64,000 nt of DNA from Cryobacterium sp. Lineage in GTDB: Bacteria; Actinomycetota; Actinomycetes; Actinomycetales; Microbacteriaceae. Numbering within the stretch: position 1 is the first letter of the stretch; each line of letters opens with the position of its first letter. This document shows positions 1 to 14,248 of the stretch, piece by piece. Under the pieces are notes generated by a model. It saw only the letters and a list, made by a program, of their open reading frames with translations. It did no database searches and had not been told where the DNA came from. Made by a program: the position numbers and the translations under genes. Where the stretch lies: contig NZ_JAODBG010000055.1 of the NCBI RefSeq assembly GCF_025463825.1, positions 1-64,000 on the forward strand, written 5' to 3'.

Positions 1-1352
1 ACGACGGAGACCTCATCGAGGGTACCGTCGTCAAGATCGATCGCGACGAGGTTCTCCTCGATGTCGGCTACAAGACCGAGGGTGTCATTCCCTCACGCGA
101 ACTTTCCATCAAGCACGACGTTGACCCGAGCGAAGTTGTTCAGGTCGGCGACATGGTTGAAGCCCTCGTCCTCCAGAAGGAATACAAAGAAGTCAGCCTC
201 ATCCTGTCCAAGACGCGCGCACAGTACGAGCGTGCGTGGGGCGACGTTGAGAAGATCAAGGAAACCGATGGCGTCGTGACCGGTTCGGTCATCGAGGTCG
301 TCAAGGGTGGACTTATCGTCGACATCGGACTTCGTGGCTTCCTTCCGGCATCGCTCATCGAGCTTCGCCGTGTTCGCGACCTCACGCCGTACCTCGGCCA
401 GGAGATCGAGGCCAAGATCCTCGAGCTCGACAAGAACCGCAACAACGTCGTCCTGTCGCGCCGCGCCCTGCTCGAGCAGACGCAGTCCGAGAGCCGTTCG
501 ACCTTCCTGAACAACCTGCACAAGGGTCAGGTTCGCAAGGGTGTCGTGTCGTCGATCGTCAACTTCGGTGCGTTCGTCGACCTGGGTGGCGTTGACGGTC
601 TGGTTCACGTCTCCGAACTCAGCTGGAAGCACATCGAGCACGCCAGCGAGGTCGTCGAGGTTGGCCAGGAAGTCACCGTCGAGATCCTCGAGGTGGACCT
701 GGACCGCGAGCGCGTCTCGCTGTCGCTCAAGGCCACCCAGGAAGACCCGTGGCAGGTCTTCGCCCGCACCCACGCCATCGGCCAGGTCGCACCGGGTAAG
801 GTCACGAAGCTCGTTCCGTTCGGCGCGTTCGTTCGCGTCGCCGAGGGCATCGAGGGACTCGTTCACATCTCCGAGCTCTCGGGCAAGCACGTCGAGCTCG
901 CCGAGCAGGTTGTCTCGGTCGGCGACGAGGTCTTCGTCAAGGTCATCGACATCGACCTGGAGCGTCGCCGCATCTCGCTGAGCCTCAAGCAGGCCAACGA
1001 TGGTGTCGACCCCGAGGGCACCGAGTTCGACCCGGCACTCTACGGGATGCTCACCGAGTACGACGACCAGGGCAACTACAAGTACCCCGAAGGCTTCGAC
1101 CCGGAGACCAACGAGTGGCGCGAGGGCTTCGAGACCCAGCGCGAGAAGTGGGAGCAGGACTACGCTGCCGCCCAGGCTCGCTGGGAAGCTCACAAGAAGC
1201 AGGTTGCTTCCGCGAACGACGAGATCATCGCCCCCGGCGATGTCGCGTCCGCCGCTGGCAACACGTTCTCTTCTGAGACCGCCGGCGCCGGCACCCTCGC
1301 GGACGACGAGGCGCTTGCCGCCCTGCGCGAGAAGCTGTCCAGCAGCAACTAG
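1..1352 (+). CDS. rpsA: 30S ribosomal protein S1 (5' partial)
   Basis: Ribosomal protein S1 binds mRNA on the 30S subunit and helps load transcripts with weak leaders. The frame is open from base 3, so the 5' end lies outside the window; about 449 residues are visible, against roughly 480-490 in full-length actinobacterial S1. Four S1 (OB-fold) repeats can be followed: a truncated first one, then repeats starting near visible residues 89, 174 and 260. The last two carry the conserved FGAFV and GLVHxSELS motifs. A tail of about 115 residues rich in Glu, Ala and Trp closes the protein, as is usual in Actinobacteria. A strong hairpin follows the stop codon, so the gene is probably transcribed separately from coaE. 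Identity is secure; only the N-terminus is missing. Confidence 0.97.
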   Translation, partial: DGDLIEGTVVKIDRDEVLLDVGYKTEGVIPSRELSIKHDVDPSEVVQVGDMVEALVLQKEYKEVSLILSKTRAQYERAWGDVEKIKETDGVVTGSVIEVVKGGLIVDIGLRGFLPASLIELRRVRDLTPYLGQEIEAKILELDKNRNNVVLSRRALLEQTQSESRSTFLNNLHKGQVRKGVVSSIVNFGAFVDLGGVDGLVHVSELSWKHIEHASEVVEVGQEVTVEILEVDLDRERVSLSLKATQEDPWQVFARTHAIGQVAPGKVTKLVPFGAFVRVAEGIEGLVHISELSGKHVELAEQVVSVGDEVFVKVIDIDLERRRISLSLKQANDGVDPEGTEFDPALYGMLTEYDDQGNYKYPEGFDPETNEWREGFETQREKWEQDYAAAQARWEAHKKQVASANDEIIAPGDVASAAGNTFSSETAGAGTLADDEALAALREKLSSSN

Positions 1353-1381
1353 CATCACCTTCCCGGCCCTGCCGGGACCCA

Positions 1382-1413
1382 CACAGGCCGGACCCTTCGG
1401 GGTCCGGCCTGTG
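1382..1413 (+). terminator. Hairpin terminator after rpsA
   Basis: A perfect 14-bp stem (1382-1395 with 1400-1413) closed by a TTCG tetraloop lies 30 bases after the rpsA stop. There is no long T-tract, which is common for actinobacterial terminators. It separates rpsA from coaE. Confidence 0.75.
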
Positions 1414-1448
1414 CTGGTTAACCGGCGCCCAGCCGTTAGCATGGGGCC

Positions 1449-2090
1449 GTGTACTTGATTGGGTTGACCGGCGGGATCGCATCGGGGAAGAGCACGGTGG
1501 CGAAGCGATTCGCCGAACACGGAGCCGTGGTGATCGACGCCGACCAGCTGGCCCGGGCCGCCGTGGCGCCGGGCACGGATGCGCTCGCGCACATCGGCGA
1601 AATCTTCGGCCCCGACGTCCTCGCCGAGGACGGCAGTCTCGACCGTTCCCGCCTGGGCGCGATCGTGTTCGGCAACCCCACCGCCCTCAGCGTGCTCAAC
1701 AACGTCGTGCATCCCGCCGTGCGGGCGCTCTCGTCCGCCGCCATCGCCGCGGCGGAGGAGGCGGACCCGGATGTGGTCGTCGTCTACGACGTCCCCCTCC
1801 TGGTCGAGGCCTCCGTCGGGCACCCGTTCGACCTGATCGTGGTCGTACACGCCGACGCCGAGACCCGGGTCCGGCGCATGGTGGAGCTCCGCGGCATGCC
1901 GGAGGCGGATGCCCGCAAGCGGATCGGCTCCCAGGCGCCCGACGCCGACCGCCTCGCCGTCGCCGACGTCGTGATCGACTCGGAGGGGTCCCTCGAAGAC
2001 GCCCTGGGCCAGGTCGACCGGCTCTGGGCGGACCGGCTCCGCACCTCCCGGGGCGCCCACTCCGACTCCGGTGTCGGTGGCGTTCCTTAG
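1449..2090 (+). CDS. coaE: Dephospho-CoA kinase
   Basis: CoaE phosphorylates the 3'-hydroxyl of the dephospho-CoA ribose with ATP, the last step of coenzyme A synthesis in the cytosol. The 213-residue protein has a Walker A loop GGIASGKST at residues 8-16, followed by the DADQLAR segment typical of the family and a C-terminal region ending in a short hydrophilic extension. The start is GTG at 1449; it puts the P-loop at the expected distance from the N-terminus and there is no good upstream alternative. It sits between rpsA and uvrB, the normal actinobacterial order. The 9-bp gap to uvrB contains part of a -10-like element for uvrB, so uvrB need not depend on the coaE transcript. Confidence 0.95.
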   Translation: MYLIGLTGGIASGKSTVAKRFAEHGAVVIDADQLARAAVAPGTDALAHIGEIFGPDVLAEDGSLDRSRLGAIVFGNPTALSVLNNVVHPAVRALSSAAIAAAEEADPDVVVVYDVPLLVEASVGHPFDLIVVVHADAETRVRRMVELRGMPEADARKRIGSQAPDADRLAVADVVIDSEGSLEDALGQVDRLWADRLRTSRGAHSDSGVGGVP

Positions 2091-2093
2091 ACT
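2088..2093 (+). promoter_or_regulatory. Candidate -10 element for leaderless uvrB
   Basis: TAGACT at 2088-2093 overlaps the coaE stop codon and is followed by exactly 6 bases and the uvrB ATG. This spacing would place the transcription start at or next to the start codon. No recognisable -35 element is present. Confidence 0.45.
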
Positions 2094-2099
2094 GGAAGC

Positions 2100-4150
<2,051 letters not shown>

Positions 4151-4163
<13 letters not shown>

Positions 4164-4230
4164 TTGGCATCCGAGCTGGTGAGCATCCGAGCTGGTGAGC
4201 ATCTGAGCTGGTGAGCATCTGAGTTGGCCA
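4151..4230 (+). repeat. Tandem repeat, 16-bp period, five units
   Basis: Five head-to-tail 16-bp units run from 4151 to 4230. The units at 4167-4182 and 4183-4198 are identical (gcatccgagctggtga), the unit at 4199-4214 differs by one base, and the outer two are degenerate. The first unit contains the last four codons and the TAG stop of uvrB. The rest of the spacer to uvrA (to 4345) has a weak 7-bp hairpin (4247-4253 with 4264-4270) and the uvrA -10 candidate. Confidence 0.85.
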
Positions 4231-4336
4231 GACTGCCCGGCCGGTTGCACCGCCCGGCGAGACGCGGTGCGCCGGCGTTCGCTGTCAGCGACCGCCAGGG
4301 GCACGCCGGTGGCGCTGGAGCGTCGGTGGCACTGCA

Positions 4337-4342
4337 TAGACT
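4337..4342 (+). promoter_or_regulatory. Candidate -10 element for uvrA
   Basis: TAGACT at 4337-4342 lies 3 bases before the ATG at 4346 and 6 bases before the in-frame GTG at 4349. The 6-base distance matches the other leaderless-type starts in this window, so GTG 4349 may be the true start. Confidence 0.4.
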
Positions 4343-4345
4343 CGA

Positions 4346-7216
4346 ATGGTGTCAATTTCAGAGGTAGAGCACGGCTCTCAACTCAGCGTCCGTGGTGCTC
4401 GCGTGCATAACCTGCACAACGTCAACCTGGACATCCCGCGCGATTCGCTCGTGGTGTTCACGGGGTTATCCGGGTCGGGCAAGTCTTCGCTCGCCTTCGA
4501 TACCATCTTCGCGGAGGGCCAACGGCGCTACGTGGAGTCGCTGTCGGCGTATGCCCGGCAGTTCCTCGGCCAGGTGGACCGGCCCGACGTCGACTTCATC
4601 GAGGGCCTGAGCCCCGCGGTGTCGATCGACCAGAAGTCCACCAATCGCAACCCGCGCTCCACGGTGGGCACCATCACCGAGATCTACGACTACATGCGCC
4701 TGCTCTGGGCGCGTATCGGCGTGCCGCACTGCGCCATCTGCGGTGAGATCATCCAGTCGCAGACCGTGCAGCAGATCGCCGACCAGTTGATGGAAATGGA
4801 AGCGGGGGTCCGGTACCAGATTCTCAGCCCCATCGTGTCGCAGAAGAAGGGCGAGTTCGTCGACCTCTTCAAGGAGCTCGCCGCCTCCGGCTACTCCCGG
4901 GCCATGGTCGACGGCACCCAGATCCAGCTCAACGAACCACCAGTGCTCAAAAAGCAGGTCAAACACGACATCTCCGTCGTCGTCGACCGTCTCGTTGCCG
5001 GCCCCGACCTGCTCAGCCGCCTCACCGACTCCCTCGAGACCGCGCTCAAGCTGACGGATGGCCTCGTCCAGGTCAATTACGTGGACCTCGAGGGTGACGA
5101 CGCCTGGCAGAGCTACTCCGAGAAGCTGTCCTGCCCGAACAACCACCCGGTGCAGCTCACCGAGATCGAGCCGCGCACCTTCTCGTTCAACGCCCCGTTC
5201 GGCGCCTGCCCCGAGTGCTCTGGCCTGGGCACCCGCATGTCGGTCGACGAGGACCTGCTGCTCGGCGACCCCGACCTCAGCATCGCCGAGGGCGTCGTGC
5301 TGCCCTGGACCACCCAGGGCAAGGGCCTCTTCCAGTACTACGAGAAGCTGCTGGACGGCCTGGCCCGCGACCTCAAGTTCAAGCTCACCACCCCGTGGAA
5401 GAAACTCAGCGATGAGGTGCGCACCGCCGTCATGCGCGGCGACAACTTCGAGGTCAAGGTGAAGTGGAAGAACCGATACGGCCGGGAGATGAGCTACACC
5501 TCGGGCTTCGAGGGCGTGGTTCCCTACATCGAGCGCCAGTTCCTGCAGGCCGACACCGATTCCCAGCGGCAGCGCTGGGGCGAGTACCTGCGCGAGGTCG
5601 CCTGCCCCGTCTGCGAGGGCAGCCGGCTCAAGCCGGAGGTTCTCGCCGTCCTCGTGCACGAGAAGAGCATCGCCGACATCTGCCAGCTGAGCCTGGCCGA
5701 TGCCCGTTCGTTCATGGACAAGCTCGAGCTGACCGACCGTGAGAAGACCATCGCCGCCCAGGTGTTGCGCGAGATCACGGTGCGCCTGGACTTCCTGCTC
5801 CAGGTCGGCCTGAACTACCTCAGCCTCGCGCGCGCCGCCGGGAGCCTGTCGGGCGGTGAGGCACAGCGCATCCGCCTGGCCACCCAGATCGGCTCCGGAC
5901 TCACCGGTGTGCTGTACGTGCTCGACGAGCCCAGCATCGGCCTGCACCAGCGGGACAACCGGCGCCTGATCGAAACCCTCGTGGCCCTCCGCGACCTGGG
6001 CAACACCCTCATCGTCGTCGAACACGACGAGGACACCATCAAGACCGCGGACTGGGTCGTCGACATCGGACCCGGCGCGGGTGTGAACGGCGGCCACGTC
6101 GTGCACTCCGGTTCCTACGCCGACCTGCTCACCAACACGGAGTCGCTCACCAGCGACTACCTCTCCGGCCGCAAATCGATCGCCACCCCCGAGACCCGGC
6201 GGCCGCTGGACCCCGAACGGGAGATCACCGTCGTCGGCGCCGAGGCGAACAACCTGCAGAAGGTCACCGTCAAGTTCCCGCTGGGCGTCTTCACGGCCGT
6301 CACGGGCGTGAGCGGCTCCGGCAAGTCCTCCCTGGTCAACGACGTGCTCTACCGGGTGCTCGCCAACCGGCTCAACGGCGCCCGCAAGCTGCCCGGCCGG
6401 CACACCAAGGTCACCGGCCTCGACCAGCTCGACAAGGTCATCCACGTCGACCAGGCCCCGATCGGCCGAACCCCGCGCTCCAACCCCGCCACCTACACCG
6501 GGGTGTTCGACAAGATCCGCACCCTGTTCGCCGAGACCATGGAGGCCAAGGCCCGCGGTTACCTGCCGGGCCGGTTCAGCTTCAACGTCAAGGGCGGCCG
6601 CTGCGAGGCGTGCTCCGGTGACGGCACCATCAAGATCGAAATGAACTTCCTACCCGACGTATACGTGGCCTGTGAGGCCTGCGGGGGAGCGCGCTACAAC
6701 CGCGACACCCTCACCGTGCACTACAAGGGCAAGAACATCGCCGAAGTCCTCGACATGCCCATCAGCGAAGCGGCCGAGTTCTTCGAACCGATCTCCTCCA
6801 TCCACCGGTTCCTGAAGACCCTCGTCGAGGTGGGCCTGGGCTACGTGCGCCTGGGCCAGAGCGCCACCACCCTCTCCGGCGGCGAAGCCCAGCGGGTCAA
6901 GCTCGCCACCGAGCTGCAGCGCCGGTCCAACGGTCGCAGTGTCTACGTGCTCGACGAACCGACCACCGGCCTGCACTTCGAAGACGTGCGGAAGCTCCTG
7001 CTGGTGCTCAACAGCCTCGTCGACAAGGGCAACACCGTCATCGTGATCGAGCACAACCTCGACGTCATCAAGTCCGCCGACTGGGTCATCGACCTCGGGC
7101 CTGAGGGCGGCTCCGGCGGCGGTAAAGTACTCGCCACCGGCACTCCTGAACACGTCGCCGGCGTGAAGAAGAGCCACACCGGAATGTTCCTGAAGGAGGT
7201 CCTCGCCGCGCGGTAG
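4346..7216 (+). CDS. uvrA: Excinuclease ABC subunit A
   Basis: UvrA is the dimeric ATPase that finds bulky DNA lesions and hands them to UvrB. The 956-residue protein has two ABC modules. Module I has Walker [10 protein letters not shown] at residues 40-48 and the signature [12 protein letters not shown]; module II has GVSGSGKSS and [12 protein letters not shown]. Paired cysteines for the zinc modules are visible (CAIC, then CPECSGLG in module I; CEACSGDG and CEACGG in module II), and the UvrB-interaction region lies between them. The start is given as ATG 4346, but GTG 4349, one codon later, fits the spacing from the TAGACT element better. uvrC follows 13 bases downstream, so the two are probably co-transcribed. 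Confidence 0.98.
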   Translation: MVSISEVEHGSQLSVRGARVHNLHNVNLDIPRDSLVVFTGLSGSGKSSLAFDTIFAEGQRRYVESLSAYARQFLGQVDRPDVDFIEGLSPAVSIDQKSTNRNPRSTVGTITEIYDYMRLLWARIGVPHCAICGEIIQSQTVQQIADQLMEMEAGVRYQILSPIVSQKKGEFVDLFKELAASGYSRAMVDGTQIQLNEPPVLKKQVKHDISVVVDRLVAGPDLLSRLTDSLETALKLTDGLVQVNYVDLEGDDAWQSYSEKLSCPNNHPVQLTEIEPRTFSFNAPFGACPECSGLGTRMSVDEDLLLGDPDLSIAEGVVLPWTTQGKGLFQYYEKLLDGLARDLKFKLTTPWKKLSDEVRTAVMRGDNFEVKVKWKNRYGREMSYTSGFEGVVPYIERQFLQADTDSQRQRWGEYLREVACPVCEGSRLKPEVLAVLVHEKSIADICQLSLADARSFMDKLELTDREKTIAAQVLREITVRLDFLLQVGLNYLSLARAAGSLSGGEAQRIRLATQIGSGLTGVLYVLDEPSIGLHQRDNRRLIETLVALRDLGNTLIVVEHDEDTIKTADWVVDIGPGAGVNGGHVVHSGSYADLLTNTESLTSDYLSGRKSIATPETRRPLDPEREITVVGAEANNLQKVTVKFPLGVFTAVTGVSGSGKSSLVNDVLYRVLANRLNGARKLPGRHTKVTGLDQLDKVIHVDQAPIGRTPRSNPATYTGVFDKIRTLFAETMEAKARGYLPGRFSFNVKGGRCEACSGDGTIKIEMNFLPDVYVACEACGGARYNRDTLTVHYKGKNIAEVLDMPISEAAEFFEPISSIHRFLKTLVEVGLGYVRLGQSATTLSGGEAQRVKLATELQRRSNGRSVYVLDEPTTGLHFEDVRKLLLVLNSLVDKGNTVIVIEHNLDVIKSADWVIDLGPEGGSGGGKVLATGTPEHVAGVKKSHTGMFLKEVLAAR

Positions 7217-7229
7217 GCGAAGGAAGAAC

Positions 7230-9218
7230 ATGTCTGATGCGTTGAGCTATCGCCCGAAGCCGGGGGAGATCCCCACCGAACCCGGGGTATACCGGTTCCG
7301 CGACGCCTCCCGCCGGGTGCTGTACGTCGGCAAGGCCAAGAACCTGCGAGCCCGACTGAGCAATTATTTCGCCCCGCTGAGCAGCCTGCACGACCGCACC
7401 CGGCGGATGGTGACCACCGCGACCAGCGTCGAATGGACGACGGTCGGCACCGAGGTGGAAGCGCTGCAGCTCGAGTGGACCTGGATCAACGAGTTCGACC
7501 CGCCGTTCAATGTGCAGTTCAAGGACGACAAGTCCTACCCGTACCTGGCGGTCACCCTCGGCGACGAGGCCCCCCGGGCGCTGGTCACCCGCACCACCGG
7601 CATCAAGGGCGCCCGGTACTTCGGCCCGTACCCCAAGGTCTGGGCGGTGCACGAGACCATCGACCTGATGCTCAAGGCCTTCCCGATCCGCACCTGCAAC
7701 AACGCCAATTACAAACGAGCCATGCAGTCCGGCAAGCCCTGCTTCGCCGGTCAGATTGGCCGCTGCTTCGGTCCGTGCTCCGGCAAGGTCGGCATCGAAG
7801 AGCACCGCGCGATCGTCAACGAGTTCGTGAACTTCATGGGCAGCCAGGACCGCAAGCTGATCAACAGCCTCACCGCCCAGATGAAGGACGCCGCCCTCGC
7901 CCAGGACTACGAGACGGCCGCCCGCCGCCGCGACCAGGTCAAGGCGCTCAACGCCGTGCTGGAGAAGAGCGCGGTGGTACTGCGCGACAACGTCGACATC
8001 GACTTGTTCGGAATCGAACAGGACGAGCTCGCCGCGGCCGTGCAGCTGTTCATCGTGCGCGGCGGCCGTATCCGCGGTGTGCGCGGCTGGGTCGTCGACA
8101 AGGAACTCGACCTGAGCATGAGCGAACTGGTCGATTCGATCATGCAGACCGCCTACACCGGCGACGCCGTGCCGCCGCGGGAGATCGTGCTGCCCGAGCT
8201 GCCGGACGATGCCGACGCGCTGGAGGGCTGGCTGGGCGAGATCGCACACCGCAAGGTCCGGCTCGTCGCCGCCCAGCGCGGCGAGAAGGCGGCGCTGCTG
8301 ACGACGGCCACCCAGAACGCCAAGCAGGCGCTGATGTTGTACAAGACCCGGCGGAGCTCGGACTTCGTGGCCAGGTCGAAGGCCCTTGAGGACCTGCAGG
8401 AGGCCCTGGGCATGGATTCGGCGCCGTTGCGGATGGAATGCTACGACGTCTCCCACCTGGGCGGCACCAACATCGTCGCGTCCATGGTGGTCTTCGAGGA
8501 CGGTCTGCCGCGCAAAGACGAGTACCGTCGCTTCGGCGTGCCGGAGTCCACCGACGACACCGATTCGCTGTACCGGGTGCTCACCCGGCGGCTGGCCTAC
8601 CTGGTGCCGGATGACGCCACCCCCGAAGCCCTGCCCAAGAGCGGTGTCATTCCCGTGCCGGCCGACGCCACCGCCGACCTGCTCGTCGGCGACGGTGAGG
8701 ATCTGGCCGAAGCCGCCCCGGGCGCCGACGGTGGGGCAGCGGGCGAATCGGACACCCCGGAGGTCGCGGCGAAGCGCAAGAAGTTCCGGTACCAGCCCAA
8801 CCTGCTGATCGTGGACGGAGGTCAGCCGCAGGTCGCGGCCGCCGCCCGGGCGCTGCGGGAATCCGGTGTCGAAGGCATCACGCTGTGCGGCATCGCGAAG
8901 CGGCTGGAGGAGATCTGGTTGCCGGATTCCGACTATCCCGTCATCCTGCCGCGCAACAGCGACGCCCTGTTCCTGATCCAACGCATCCGGGACGAGGCGC
9001 ACCGATTCGCGATCACCCACCAGCGAGCCAGGCGGAAGCGTGATATCAACACGATCCTGGGAGAAATCCCCGGCCTGGGGCCTGCCCGCATCAAGGTGCT
9101 GCTGCAGCACTTCGGCTCGGTGACCCGGCTGCGGGAAGCGTCGGTCGACTCGATCGCCGAGATCCGCGGCATCGGACCTGCCCTCGCCGAGGGCATCCAC
9201 CGGCACCTGCGCGCCTGA
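7230..9218 (+). CDS. uvrC: Excinuclease ABC subunit C
   Basis: UvrC makes both incisions in nucleotide excision repair. The 662-residue protein begins with a GIY-YIG nuclease domain (EPGVYRFRD with [10 protein letters not shown], residues about 18-40), then a UVR motif near residue 225 for UvrB binding, an RNase H-like nuclease domain in the second half, and a C-terminal tandem helix-hairpin-helix (residues about 605-662). The RNase H-like part is interrupted near residues 460-515 by a low-complexity insertion rich in Ala, Asp, Glu, Gly and Pro that is unlikely to be catalytic. The ATG at 7230 is 13 bases after uvrA, with the purine-rich gaaggaag as a ribosome binding site. Confidence 0.97.
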   Translation: MSDALSYRPKPGEIPTEPGVYRFRDASRRVLYVGKAKNLRARLSNYFAPLSSLHDRTRRMVTTATSVEWTTVGTEVEALQLEWTWINEFDPPFNVQFKDDKSYPYLAVTLGDEAPRALVTRTTGIKGARYFGPYPKVWAVHETIDLMLKAFPIRTCNNANYKRAMQSGKPCFAGQIGRCFGPCSGKVGIEEHRAIVNEFVNFMGSQDRKLINSLTAQMKDAALAQDYETAARRRDQVKALNAVLEKSAVVLRDNVDIDLFGIEQDELAAAVQLFIVRGGRIRGVRGWVVDKELDLSMSELVDSIMQTAYTGDAVPPREIVLPELPDDADALEGWLGEIAHRKVRLVAAQRGEKAALLTTATQNAKQALMLYKTRRSSDFVARSKALEDLQEALGMDSAPLRMECYDVSHLGGTNIVASMVVFEDGLPRKDEYRRFGVPESTDDTDSLYRVLTRRLAYLVPDDATPEALPKSGVIPVPADATADLLVGDGEDLAEAAPGADGGAAGESDTPEVAAKRKKFRYQPNLLIVDGGQPQVAAAARALRESGVEGITLCGIAKRLEEIWLPDSDYPVILPRNSDALFLIQRIRDEAHRFAITHQRARRKRDINTILGEIPGLGPARIKVLLQHFGSVTRLREASVDSIAEIRGIGPALAEGIHRHLRA

Positions 9219-9278
9219 ACCGGGCCCCCGGTCGATAAGCTGGACATTCACTCACGTCGACCGAAGGCATAATCCAGT

Positions 9279-10154
9279 ATGAGCACGGAGACCGAGAAGC
9301 AGGAGATGCTCATCGTCACGGGCATGTCCGGCGCCGGGCGCTCCACCGTGGCCAACGCGCTGGAGGACCTGGGCTGGTACGTCGTCGACAACCTGCCGCC
9401 GCAGATGCTCCGCCCCCTGGTCGAACTCGTCGGCCGGGCCGGCACCAGCCTGCCCAAGATCGCCGCCGTCGTGGATATCCGCGGCCGCGACTTCTTCGGC
9501 GACTTCCAGGAACTCGTGCAGGCCCTCCGCACCGGCACCCAGGTGCGGGTGATCTTCCTGGAGGCCAGGGACGACGTGCTCGTGCGCCGGTTCGAGGCCG
9601 TCCGCCGACCGCACCCGCTTCAGGGTGAGGGAACCATCCTCGACGGGATCAGTGCCGAACGCACCCGTCTGGCGGTGGTCAGGGAATCCTGCGACATCGT
9701 CATCGACACCTCAGACCTCAACATCCACCAGCTGGCCACCACCATCACCGAACGCTTCGCGGCGGAGAACGCGGCCGGCCTGCACCTCACGGTGATGAGC
9801 TTCGGCTTCAAGTACGGCCTTCCCACCGACGTCGACATGGTCGCCGACGCCCGGTTCCTGCCGAACCCGTTCTGGATCCCGGATCTCCGTCCGCACACCG
9901 GCCTCGACCCGGAGGTCAGCGAGTACGTGCTCGGCCAGGAAGGCGCGCGCGAGTTCATCGACAGCTACGCCACCGCTGTCAAGCCCGTGCTCGCCGGTTA
10001 CCAGCGGGAGAACAAACGCCACGCCACCATCGCCATCGGCTGCACGGGCGGCAAGCATCGCTCCGTCGCCATGGCCAGGGAACTGGCCAGGCTCCTCCAG
10101 GAATTTCCCGGCGTCGCGGTGAGCCTCAAGCACCGCGACCTCGGACGAGAATAA
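9279..10154 (+). CDS. rapZ: RNase adapter / nucleotide-binding protein RapZ (YvcJ family)
   Basis: RapZ-family proteins bind nucleotides and, in Enterobacteria, guide RNase E to a small RNA that controls glmS; the role in Actinobacteria is not established. The 291-residue protein has a P-loop GMSGAGRS at residues 15-22 (Arg in place of the canonical Lys, which from recall is usual in actinobacterial members), the VVDNLPP motif near residue 34, and the conserved C-terminal half with CTGGKHRSVAMA, which matches the ligand-binding domain of RapZ. The ATG at 9279 gives the usual short N-terminus. It lies between uvrC and whiA as in other Actinobacteria, but the yvcK/cuvA gene normally found next is absent; only 56 bases separate it from whiA. 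Confidence 0.93.
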   Translation: MSTETEKQEMLIVTGMSGAGRSTVANALEDLGWYVVDNLPPQMLRPLVELVGRAGTSLPKIAAVVDIRGRDFFGDFQELVQALRTGTQVRVIFLEARDDVLVRRFEAVRRPHPLQGEGTILDGISAERTRLAVVRESCDIVIDTSDLNIHQLATTITERFAAENAAGLHLTVMSFGFKYGLPTDVDMVADARFLPNPFWIPDLRPHTGLDPEVSEYVLGQEGAREFIDSYATAVKPVLAGYQRENKRHATIAIGCTGGKHRSVAMARELARLLQEFPGVAVSLKHRDLGRE

Positions 10155-10210
10155 CGACAGGCCGCCGTCACACAGACGGCCGGCCGTGAACAACAGAATG
10201 GATAGAACGA

Positions 10211-11191
10211 TTGGCACTCACCATCGACGTCAAGGATGAACTAGCTCGCGTCGAGGTCTCCAAGACCACGGTCCGCGCGGCCGAACTGGCGACGATCCTG
10301 CGTTTCTCCGGCGGCCTCCACATGATCTCCGGACGGATCGCCATCGAGTCCGAGCTGGACACCGCACTCCTGGCCCGGCGGGTCCGCAAGGACCTCGCTG
10401 AGCTCTACGGCGTACGCAGCGACGTGACCGTGATCACGGCGTCCGGTCTCCGCCGCACCAACCACTACCTCGTCCGGGTGCTCGACGGCGGTGAAACCCT
10501 GGCCCGGCAGACCGGTCTGCTCGACGCCCGCCGCCGACCCATCCGCGGCCTGCCCAACCGACTGACCACGGGCTCAAAGGAAGAGATCGCCGCCGTCTGG
10601 CGCGGCGCCTTCCTTGCCACCGGCTCGCTCACCGACCCCGGCCGGTCCGCCGCCCTCGAGGTCGTCTGCCCGGGCAACGAAGCGGCCATGGCCATCGTCG
10701 GCGCGGCCGGCCGCCTCGGCATCGTCGCGAAGGCACGCGAAGTCCGCGGCGTCCACCGCGTGGTGATCCGGGACGGTGACGCCATCGGCGCCATGCTCGT
10801 GCAAATGGGCGCCCAGGAGACGGTCCTGAACTGGGAGGCCCTGCGTCAGCGCCGGGAGGTCCGGGCGACGGCCAACCGGCTGGTCAACTTCGACGACGCC
10901 AACCTGCGCCGCTCCGCGCAGGCCGCCGTCGCCGCCTGCGCGCGGGTCGACCGGGCCATGGAGATCCTCGGCGATGACATCCCGCAGCACCTCCGGTACG
11001 CGGGGGAGCTGCGGCTGTCCTTCCGCGACTCCAGCCTCGACGAACTCGGTCACCACGCCGACCCGCCCATGACGAAGGACGCCGTCGCCGGCCGCATCCG
11101 CCGGCTGCTCGCCATGGCGGACAAAAAAGCCGTCGACCTCGGCATCCCCGGCACCGACGCGAACCTGCCCGCCGACCTCGACGACGTCTGA
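10211..11191 (+). CDS. whiA: DNA-binding protein WhiA
   Basis: WhiA is a sporulation and cell-division regulator in Streptomyces and is conserved in non-sporulating Actinobacteria. The 326-residue protein has the degenerate LAGLIDADG homing-endonuclease fold in its N-terminal two thirds (from the start to about residue 200) and a C-terminal helix-turn-helix domain ending in [16 protein letters not shown]. The start is TTG at 10211, giving the conserved N-terminus [16 protein letters not shown]; no other start preserves it. It follows rapZ by 56 bases and precedes sodA by 119. Rare TTG initiation without an obvious Shine-Dalgarno suggests modest expression. Confidence 0.95.
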   Translation: MALTIDVKDELARVEVSKTTVRAAELATILRFSGGLHMISGRIAIESELDTALLARRVRKDLAELYGVRSDVTVITASGLRRTNHYLVRVLDGGETLARQTGLLDARRRPIRGLPNRLTTGSKEEIAAVWRGAFLATGSLTDPGRSAALEVVCPGNEAAMAIVGAAGRLGIVAKAREVRGVHRVVIRDGDAIGAMLVQMGAQETVLNWEALRQRREVRATANRLVNFDDANLRRSAQAAVAACARVDRAMEILGDDIPQHLRYAGELRLSFRDSSLDELGHHADPPMTKDAVAGRIRRLLAMADKKAVDLGIPGTDANLPADLDDV

Positions 11192-11310
11192 GCTGCCCGG
11201 TGCCGGGGGACCAACGTCCCCCCTGCACCTGAGTAGACTAAAAAGGTCACTTACAGTGCAGTTGGCGCGAGAAATCGCGTCCCTGCCACATAAATGAGGA
11301 GATACGAGCT

Positions 11311-13019
<1,709 letters not shown>

Positions 13020-13033
13020 CAGGGGGATCCGCA

Positions 13034-14248
13034 GTGACGCTTCGCACAATCGAATCCCTGGGATCGCTCCACGGCAAACGCGTCATCGTTCGGTGTGATC
13101 TGAACGTTCCGTTGAAGGACGGCCAGATCACCGACGATGGCCGTGTGCGGGCGTCCCTGCCTACCCTCAAGGCCCTGGTCGAACAGGGTGCCCGTCTGGT
13201 GATCGTTTCTCACCTCGGGCGCCCTGACGGCCAGGTCAACCCGAAGTACAGCCTGGCGCCCGTTGCGGCTCGGCTGGCCGAGCTGATCGGTGCCCCGGTG
13301 GCCTTCGCCGCCGACACCGTCGGCGAGGCAGCCCAGGCCGCGGTTGCGGCCCTGACCGACGGCGACATCGTCGTGCTGGAGAACCTCCGCTTCAACGCCG
13401 GGGAAACCAGCAAGGTCGACGCGGAGCGGGTCGCTTTCGCCACCGAACTGTCGGCGCTGGGCGATGCCCTCGTGTCGGACGGTTTCGGTGTCGTGCACCG
13501 CAAGCAGGCCAGCGTCTACGACCTGGCGCAGATCCTGCCCAGCACCGCCGGCCTGCTCATTGCAGCCGAGCTCGACGTGCTCGACCGCCTCACCGAGAAG
13601 CCGGAGGCGCCGTACACGGTGATCCTCGGCGGCTCGAAGGTGTCGGACAAGCTCGGCGTCATCGGCCACCTGCTTCCGCGGGTGAACTCGCTCCTGATCG
13701 GTGGCGGCATGCTGTTCACCTTCCTCGCGGCCCAGGGCCACAAGGTCGGCGCCAGCCTGCTCGAGGCCGACCAGATCGACACCGTGCGCGGGTACCTCGC
13801 CGAGGCCGACCGTCTCGGCGTGAAGATCGTGCTGCCGACCGACGTGGTCGTCGCTTCCAAGTTCGGGGCGGACGCCGAGTACGTCACGACGCCGGCCGAT
13901 CAGATCGAAGACACCCCGTTCGGCGCTGCCGGACTGGGCCTGGACATCGGGCCGGACACGGCGGCGGCGTTCGCCGCCATCATCCGGGACTCGAAGACCG
14001 TGTTCTGGAACGGCCCGATGGGCGTGTTCGAGCTAGCACCCTTCGCGGACGGCACCCGTACGGTCGCCGCCGCACTCACCGAGGTCAATGGACTCAGCGT
14101 CGTCGGCGGAGGAGACTCCGCCGCGGCCGTGCGCATCCTCGGTTTCAACGATGACCAGTTCGGTCATATTTCTACCGGCGGTGGCGCCAGCCTCGAGTTC
14201 CTCGAGGGCAAGCGACTGCCAGGACTGGAGGTCCTCGGATGGCAGTGA
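13034..14248 (+). CDS. pgk: Phosphoglycerate kinase
   Basis: Pgk transfers the acyl phosphate of 1,3-bisphosphoglycerate to ADP, the first ATP-yielding step of glycolysis. The 404-residue monomer has the family signature RCDLNVPLKDG near residue 20, the substrate-binding basic motif SHLGRPDG near residue 59, GGSKVSDKLGV at the hinge and the nucleotide-binding GGGDSAAAV near the C-terminus. The usual NDAFGTAHR segment reads SDGFGVVHRKQAS here, a conservative variant. The start is GTG at 13034 with agggggatc as ribosome site, 14 bases behind gap. The last 10 bases overlap the start of tpiA in another frame, so the two are translationally coupled. Confidence 0.98.
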   Translation: MTLRTIESLGSLHGKRVIVRCDLNVPLKDGQITDDGRVRASLPTLKALVEQGARLVIVSHLGRPDGQVNPKYSLAPVAARLAELIGAPVAFAADTVGEAAQAAVAALTDGDIVVLENLRFNAGETSKVDAERVAFATELSALGDALVSDGFGVVHRKQASVYDLAQILPSTAGLLIAAELDVLDRLTEKPEAPYTVILGGSKVSDKLGVIGHLLPRVNSLLIGGGMLFTFLAAQGHKVGASLLEADQIDTVRGYLAEADRLGVKIVLPTDVVVASKFGADAEYVTTPADQIEDTPFGAAGLGLDIGPDTAAAFAAIIRDSKTVFWNGPMGVFELAPFADGTRTVAAALTEVNGLSVVGGGDSAAAVRILGFNDDQFGHISTGGGASLEFLEGKRLPGLEVLGWQ

